Both the position numbers and the translations under genes were made by a program. Of a stretch of DNA of 64,000 bases, positions 60,326 to 64,000 are shown one piece after another. The notes under the pieces are model-generated. The model saw nothing but the letters and a program-made list of their open reading frames with translations. It searched no databases and was not told where the DNA came from. Source of the DNA: DATFVJ01 sp963851085 (GTDB lineage Bacteria; Actinomycetota; Actinomycetes; Streptosporangiales; Streptosporangiaceae); contig CAWKNX010000003.1 of the NCBI GenBank assembly GCA_963851085.1, positions 265,847 to 329,846 on the forward strand. Reading direction: 5' to 3'. The stretch's first letter is position 1. Every line of letters begins with the position of its first letter.

Positions 60326-61924
60326 ATGGCTGACGTACTGGTTCTCCGCGAGGGCGACGACGTCGCGGTCGCGCTCAGTGACCTCATCCCAGGCGACCGT
60401 GTTCCAGGTAACCGTGTTCCAGGTAACCGTGTTCCAGACGACGCCCCGCGCGGCCGTGACCCAGGTGACCTAGTTCCTGGCGACGTTGCGTCGCCGTGGC
60501 GGTCCGTCGCTGGCGTCGCGGTCCGCACCGCCGTGCCCGCCGGTCACAAGGTCGCCCTGCGGGACCTGCCCGCTGGAGCACAGGTGCGCAAGTACGGCGA
60601 GGTGATCGGGGCCGCGACCGTCCCGATCGAGGCCGGCGATCACGTCCACGTGCACAACCTGGCGTTCGTCCCAGCACGGCCAGCCATGAACCGGGCCCAC
60701 GGTCCGGGCGGTCACGCCGGCGCCAAGCCCGCCGGTTACGTTCGACGGGTTCGTCCGGCCGGACGGCCGGGTCGGAACCCGCAACTACCTCGGCGTGCTG
60801 ACGTCGGTGAACTGCTCGGCGACCGTGGCGAAACTGATCGCCCGTAAGGCGCAGGCCATGGTGGACGCTAGCCCGCACATCGACGGGGTGGTTGCGCTGA
60901 CCCACGGCACCGGATGCGGCATGGCCGCGCCCGGCGAGGGCCTGGACATCCTGCGCCGCACACTCGGAGGTTACGCGGCCCACCCCAATTTCGCCGGGAT
61001 CGTGGCGGTGGGCCTCGGCTGCGAGGTCAACCAGCTTGCCGATCTCGACCTGAGCGGCTGCCCCACCCCGGTACGCACGCTCAGTATCCAGGAGGCGGGC
61101 GGCACGACCGCCGCGGCACAGGCGGGCGCCGCGGCCCTCGCGAGCCTGCTGCCGCAGGCGGAGTCCGCGCGCCGGACGCCGGTGCCGGTCAGCGAACTGA
61201 TACTCGGGCTGAACTGTGGCGGGTCTGACGCGTTCTCCGGGATGACCGCCAACCCCGCGCTCGGCAGCGCCGTGGATCTGCTCGTCGCCCACGGCGGCAC
61301 CGCCGTGCTCGCGGAGACGCCGGAGATCTACGGCGCGGAGCACATGCTCACCGCCCGGGCGGCGACACCGGCGGTGGCGGACGCGCTGCTCGCGCGGATC
61401 GCCTGGTGGGACGCTTACACTGCGGCGTCAGGCGCCACCATGGACGCCAACCCTTCGCCAGGGAACAAAGCGGGCGGGATCACCACCATCCTGGAGAAGT
61501 CGCTCGGCGCGATCGCCAAGGGCGGCACCACGCCGCTGCGTGCCGTCTACGAGTACGCGCAGCCGGTCACCGCCAAGGGCCTGGTCTTCATGGACACGCC
61601 CGGTTATGACCCGGTGTCGGTGACCGGCATCGTGGCGGGCGGCGCCCAGGTGGTGTGCTTCACCACCGGCCGCGGTTCGGTCTTCGGCGCCAAACCCGCG
61701 CCGAGCCTCAAACTCTGCTCAACTCGCGCACCTACGCCGCGATGGCCGAGGACATGGACGTGAACTGTGGCGTGATAGCGGACGGCGAGGCCAGCGTTGC
61801 CGACGTGGGCAGGAAGATCTTCGACCTGGTACTCGCCGTGGCCTCCGGCCGTGCCACGGCCAGTGAACTGCTCGGTTTCGGCGACGAGGAGTTCACCCCG
61901 TGGCAGCTCGGGGCGGTGCTGTGA
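60326..61924 (+). CDS. Altronate/galactarate-type dehydratase (UxaA family), two frameshifts
   Basis: The N-terminal SAF domain (MADVLVLREGDDVAVAL, then VPAGHKVALRDLPAG, VRKYGEVIGAA, DHVHVHNLAF) is interrupted by a repeat (DRVPGNRVPGNRVPDD). After a frame change near 60690-60735 the catalytic domain follows: FDGFVRPDGRVGTRNYLG, ALTHGTGCGMAAPGEG, VGLGCEVNQLADL, GLNCGGSDAFSGMTANP and FMDTPGYDPVSVTG. A second change near 61715 leads to YAAMAEDMDVNCGVIADG and the end. It dehydrates a hexonate to 2-keto-3-deoxygluconate for kdgK. Substrate could be D-altronate or a related sugar acid. Confidence 0.82.
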
Positions 61925-63517
61925 CAGGCAGGCACGCCGGCCGGCTGCGGTACGCCGTGCTCGACAAGATCCCGCCGCGGTCTGCGGCCACGACACGACC
62001 CACGCGGGCGCAAGGTCGGCATCGTGCATCTGGGCGTCGGCGCGTTTCACCGCGCCCATCAGGCGGTCTACACCGAAGAGTGCGGTGACTGGGGCATCGC
62101 GGGATTCACCCAGCGCAGCGCCGCCGTGGTGGACCAGCTTGTCCCGCAGGACGGCCTCTACACGCTGCTTGTGCGCGGCGCAGGTGAGGTACGCGCGCAG
62201 GTGATCGGGGCGATCCGCGAGGTGGCGTTCGCCGGAGCGGATCCGGCGGCGTTGGTCGCCAGGCTCGCCGAACCTGCCGTCACCGTCGTCACGCTCACCG
62301 TCACGGAAAAGGGCTACCGGCACGATCCCGCCACCGGCCGCCTGCGGCTGGCCGACCCGGAGATCGCGGCCGACCTGGCCGGCAGGCCGCCGCGTACCGT
62401 GGTCGGCCAGCTTGCCGCCGGGCTGGCCGCCCGCGCCGCGGCGGACTGGCCGCCGGTGACCATCGTGTGCTGCGACAACCTGCCGTCCAACGGCGCCACG
62501 CTGCGCCGCCTGGTGCGAGCAGTACGTGCAGCATTGCGCCGGGCGGCGGCGCACCGTCCGGGCGGGCGGGGGGCGGCCAGGGACAGCGCCGCCAACGCCG
62601 CTGCCGTGAGCAACCGCGCCGAGGATGAGCCCGCCGACTGGATCGCCGCGTCGGCGCGGTTCCCGCCACCATGGTCGACCGCATCGTCCCTGCCACCACG
62701 ACGCGGACCGGGCCGACGCCGCCGCCCTGCTCGGGGTGCGGGACGAGGGAACGGTCGTGGCCGAGCCCGACTCGCACTGGGTCATCGAGGATGATTTCGC
62801 GGGCCCGCGCCCGCGGTGGGAACAAGCAGGCGCCTACTCGTGCCCGACGTCGCGCCCTACGAGATCATGAAGCTCCGGGTCGTCAACGGCGCGCACTCCG
62901 CGCTCGCCTACCTTGGCGGCCTGGCCGGACACGAGTACATCGCCACGGCGGCCGCGGACCCCGATCTGGCCGGCTACGTGCGGCGGCTGCTCGCCGAGGA
63001 CGTCGCGCCCACTCGATACCCCCGCGGCGTCGATCTCGCGGCCTATCAGGAGCGGCAGTTGCCCAGGTTCGCCAACCCGGCGCTGCGCCACCGGACCGCG
63101 CAGGTGGCCATGGACGGCAGCCAGAAGCTGCCACAGCGGCTGCTCGGCACCATCAGGGACCGTTACGGCGCCGGGGCCGAGCCGATCTGGGCGTCGCTCG
63201 CCGTGGCTGCCTGGATGCGGCATGTCGCCGCTGGCCGGAGCGACGATGGCCGCCCATTCGCCGTGAACGACCCGCTGGCCGAGATTTTGGCCGAACGGCT
63301 GCGCGGCGTGTCAGGCGCGAAGGACGTGGCGGCGGCTTTGCTCGGTATCCGCGACGTGTTCGGCGATCTCGCTGACAACACCGGATTCGCCGATTTGCTC
63401 GCAACCCAGCTGGACCGCCTCACCCGCGACGGCGCCCGCCGCGCGATATCCGCCACTGCTCCATGCTCCAGCGCCAACTTCCGCCGCCCACTCCCCACCC
63501 CGACCACCGCTACATGA
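61921..63517 (+). pseudogene. Mannitol dehydrogenase-family fructuronate/tagaturonate reductase, frameshifted
   Basis: Polyol-specific long-chain dehydrogenase: GIVHLGVGAFHRAHQAVY (NAD site), VTVVTLTVTEKGYRHDP, VTIVCCDNLPSNGATLR, DWIAASARFP, then in other frames DRIVPATT, LGVRDEGTVVAEP with VIEDDFAGPRPRWEQAG, and YEIMKLRVVNGAHSALAYLG (catalytic Lys). Frame changes near 61995, 62660, 62692 and 62835. A Gly/Arg/Ala-rich insert follows NLPSNGATLR. It would reduce fructuronate or tagaturonate to the hexonate used by the dehydratase. GTG 61921 overlaps the dehydratase stop. Confidence 0.78.
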
Positions 63518-63606
63518 TGAGGTAGTTTTTCCGCGTAAAAGGTGTGCGGATATTGTGCACGCACCCCGGTTGGCGTAATCCGGTCGCGGTCTTCGGCCGT
63601 ATTTGA

Positions 63607-64000
63607 ATGTGTTTGGCGGAAACAACGATCGGAGACGACTTTGATTTGGCGCGCGTTTGGGTATCGGTTGCGGCGGCAAGCGCATCAGTAGCGGCTCTCG
63701 CACTGGTGACGCCAGTGCTGCCCGCGTCGGCGGCAGTCCCGGCCAGGGCACTGCCCTGTCATGCATGGATGAGCAACAGCCATCCGAAGGACTACACGAG
63801 GACAGGAGCATGCTGGTGCCGCCGTCAAGGGCGCCAAGGTGACGACGGTTGCACATTACAAGACGGTCAATCGTAAACACCATGGAAAGGCCAATGCCCT
63901 GGGAAGAGCCGACATCCCGTACCACATCAGCGGAGCGACTCCCGGCTACCGGGTGAAGGTTGAACGTGTATGTCGCCACGGCGAAAAACAAGGGAAGCTG
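63607..64000 (+). CDS. Small secreted protein, partial at the window end, frameshifted
   Basis: A signal peptide (VWVSVAAASASVAALALV, cleavage near ASA) precedes CHAWMSNSHPKDYTRT. Then, after a shift near 63800, come AKVTTVAHYKTVN, KANALGRADIPYHISG and ATPGYRVKV. A further shift lies near 63962. The pattern matches a family of small exported actinobacterial proteins with conserved SNSHPKDYT and HYKT motifs and terminal cysteines. Function unknown. ATG 63607 or TTG 63646 may be the start. The gene runs off the window. Confidence 0.62.

Overview
The window is very GC-rich DNA with actinomycete gene style: GTG and TTG starts, ATGA/GTGA stop-start overlaps, and G/C-ending codons. Marker families such as a DUF397 protein, an SCO-type S-adenosyl methyltransferase, secreted-repeat and DUF4232 lipoproteins, an MpaB-like DUF2236 protein and a small secreted 'SNSHPKDYT' protein point to a filamentous actinobacterium near Streptosporangiales/Streptomycetales. 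The placement is inference. I see no rRNA, tRNA or CRISPR array.

Layout. 0-8.4 kb: polyamine/GABA/beta-alanine catabolism (aminobutyraldehyde-type dehydrogenase, APC permease, class III aminotransferase, methylmalonate-semialdehyde dehydrogenase) with decayed potC, pucR and gabT remnants. 9-12.3 kb: a fragmented two-component system. 12.7-34.5 kb: a compact biosynthetic locus. It carries all three dedicated enzymes of 4-hydroxyphenylglycine formation: hydroxymandelate synthase (hmaS), a hydroxymandelate-oxidase-type FMN enzyme, and an HpgT-type transaminase. They sit with two adenylating ligases, two carrier proteins, two FabF-like ketosynthases, a lone ketosynthase-N-like protein, an Fe(II)/2OG oxygenase, an O-methyltransferase, hydrolases and two sets of 2-oxoacid dehydrogenase E1 subunits. 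No NRPS module, ketoreductase or dehydratase is visible. This is the best candidate for an undescribed system. 35-38.3 kb: a secreted-repeat lipoprotein and an MFS exporter fused to a MarR-like domain. 38.3-43.4 kb: glycerolipid/ether-lipid cassette (lipid kinase, alkyl-DHAP-synthase-like flavoprotein, TetR, GlpD). 43.5-54 kb: mixed housekeeping (YcxB-like, CutA, DUF2236, galT with a DeoR regulator, histidine phosphatase, aromatic amino-acid decarboxylase, ChrB-like, allantoinase, glycerate kinase). 54.4-57.8 kb: degraded methyltransferase, DUF4232 lipoprotein, minisatellite, epimerase remnant. 58-63.5 kb: hexuronate/2-keto-3-deoxygluconate catabolism (KDG kinase, KDPG aldolase, altronate-type dehydratase, fructuronate-reductase-like enzyme). 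The window ends inside a small secreted protein.

Two features stand out across the window. First, in-frame tandem repeats have expanded inside or at the ends of many enzyme genes (SGNH hydrolase, O-methyltransferase, hmaS, MFS transporter, lipid kinase, phosphatase, KDG kinase). Several of these repeats contain the same C/G hairpin that also occurs between genes. Second, about thirty apparent frameshifts or stops are concentrated at 7-12 kb and 54-64 kb. They may reflect gene decay, sequencing error, or both.

In the biosynthetic locus the proposed logic is as follows. HmaS converts 4-hydroxyphenylpyruvate to 4-hydroxymandelate. The FMN oxidase makes 4-hydroxybenzoylformate, and HpgT aminates it to 4-hydroxyphenylglycine. 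The ligases and carrier proteins would activate this or another acid, and the ketosynthases would extend or condense it. The E1 pair could instead decarboxylate the keto acid oxidatively, giving an aroyl starter.
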